A program made the translations under genes and the position numbers. This document shows positions 63,912 through 64,000 of a stretch of 64,000 bases of DNA, in pieces. This DNA is from Chlorogloeopsis fritschii PCC 6912. Lineage in GTDB: Bacteria > Cyanobacteriota > Cyanobacteriia > Cyanobacteriales > Nostocaceae. Where the stretch lies: contig NZ_AJLN01000107.1 of NCBI RefSeq assembly GCF_000317285.1, positions 60,636 to 124,635 on the forward strand. Direction: 5' to 3'. The notes beneath the pieces are model-generated. The model searched no databases. It saw only the letters and a program-made list of their open reading frames with translations, and was not told the DNA's origin. The first letter of the stretch is position 1; the number at the start of each line of letters is the position of its first letter.

Positions 63912-64000
63912 ATTACTGTACGGGCGGGTTTAAAAGATAAATTATCAGTTTGAACGGCAAGATTATCAGCAAAACCCGCACGGCAGTCGCACTCGACGCG
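63912..64000. repeat. Composite GC-rich repeat, copy 3 (cut by the window end)
   Basis: ATTACTGTACGG, core 63924-63979 (GCGGGTTT ... AAACCCGC, 56 bases), then ACGGCAGTCGCACTCGACGC. It continues past the window. Core orientation is reversed relative to copy 1 at 27935-27990 while the flanks agree. Confidence 0.85.

Noticed and set aside
1..64000. tRNA or rRNA genes
   Set aside because: No T-arm or cloverleaf-like sequence and no rRNA core was noticed while reading both strands by eye; no covariance search was possible.

Overview
The window looks like chromosomal DNA of a filamentous, probably heterocyst-forming cyanobacterium (order Nostocales). The evidence is the very frequent HIP1 octamer GCGATCGC, AT-rich spacers with heptamer repeats and REP-like palindromes, an IsiA/IsiA-PsaL/flavodoxin iron-stress cluster, a CYP110-like P450, Ser/Thr kinases fused to WD40 or TPR repeats, and many families that are mainly cyanobacterial. 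The genus cannot be fixed from this alone. No rRNA, tRNA or CRISPR array was seen.

Layout. 1-5 kb: FAH-family fragment, rpsF, a coiled-coil protein, a STAS protein, DedA, argG. 5-9 kb: PhoX-type phosphatase and a glycosyltransferase. 9.5-15 kb: rpsB-tsf, an acidic unknown protein, and recG carrying repeat DNA in frame. 15-17 kb: two TerB-like paralogues. 17-22.5 kb: ABC ATPase, Wza-type polysaccharide export protein, DUF1400 esterase. 23-30.5 kb: P450 plus SDR pair, then CocE-type hydrolase, a GxxExxY gene inside inverted repeats, cupin, cysteine hydrolase and amidohydrolase, suggesting small amide or N-heterocycle catabolism. 30.6-32.4 kb: a degenerate accessory patch with a RelE/ParE-type toxin-antitoxin pair, a broken HNH cassette interrupted by a miniature element, and a 21-bp tandem array.

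32.4-38.9 kb: WD40 kinase, then the iron-stress run on the minus strand (isiA, isiA-psaL fusion, isiB, alpha/beta hydrolase) with a Fur-like box upstream, a GIY-YIG-like protein and a small PepSY-type membrane protein. 39-48.9 kb: MscS channel, two DUF202 proteins, secreted Ntn amidase, orphan SLH protein, UbiD decarboxylase, SH3 protein, DUF4058, an Rpn-type nuclease remnant, Uma2 nuclease. 49-55.5 kb: a PD-(D/E)XK-like plus TPR protein, methyltransferase, a rhomboid without its catalytic serine, and a kinase-TPR receptor. 56-64 kb: yidD, phytol/polyprenol kinase, a Tyr/Arg/His-rich secreted protein, two tandem membrane paralogues, a kinase-like membrane protein, a 50-residue conserved small protein, and pncB behind a strong palindrome.

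The most unusual signals are in the repeats. A composite GC-rich repeat occurs three times; its 56-57 bp core, bounded by GCGGGTTT/AAACCCGC, lies in opposite orientation in one copy relative to the same flanks, as if it had flipped. A GxxExxY gene is flanked by 31-bp terminal inverted repeats, and a gene-less hairpin of the same sequence lies 17 kb away, which resembles a mobile unit and its deletion derivative. Small palindromic elements have entered genes, breaking the HNH cassette and lengthening recG.
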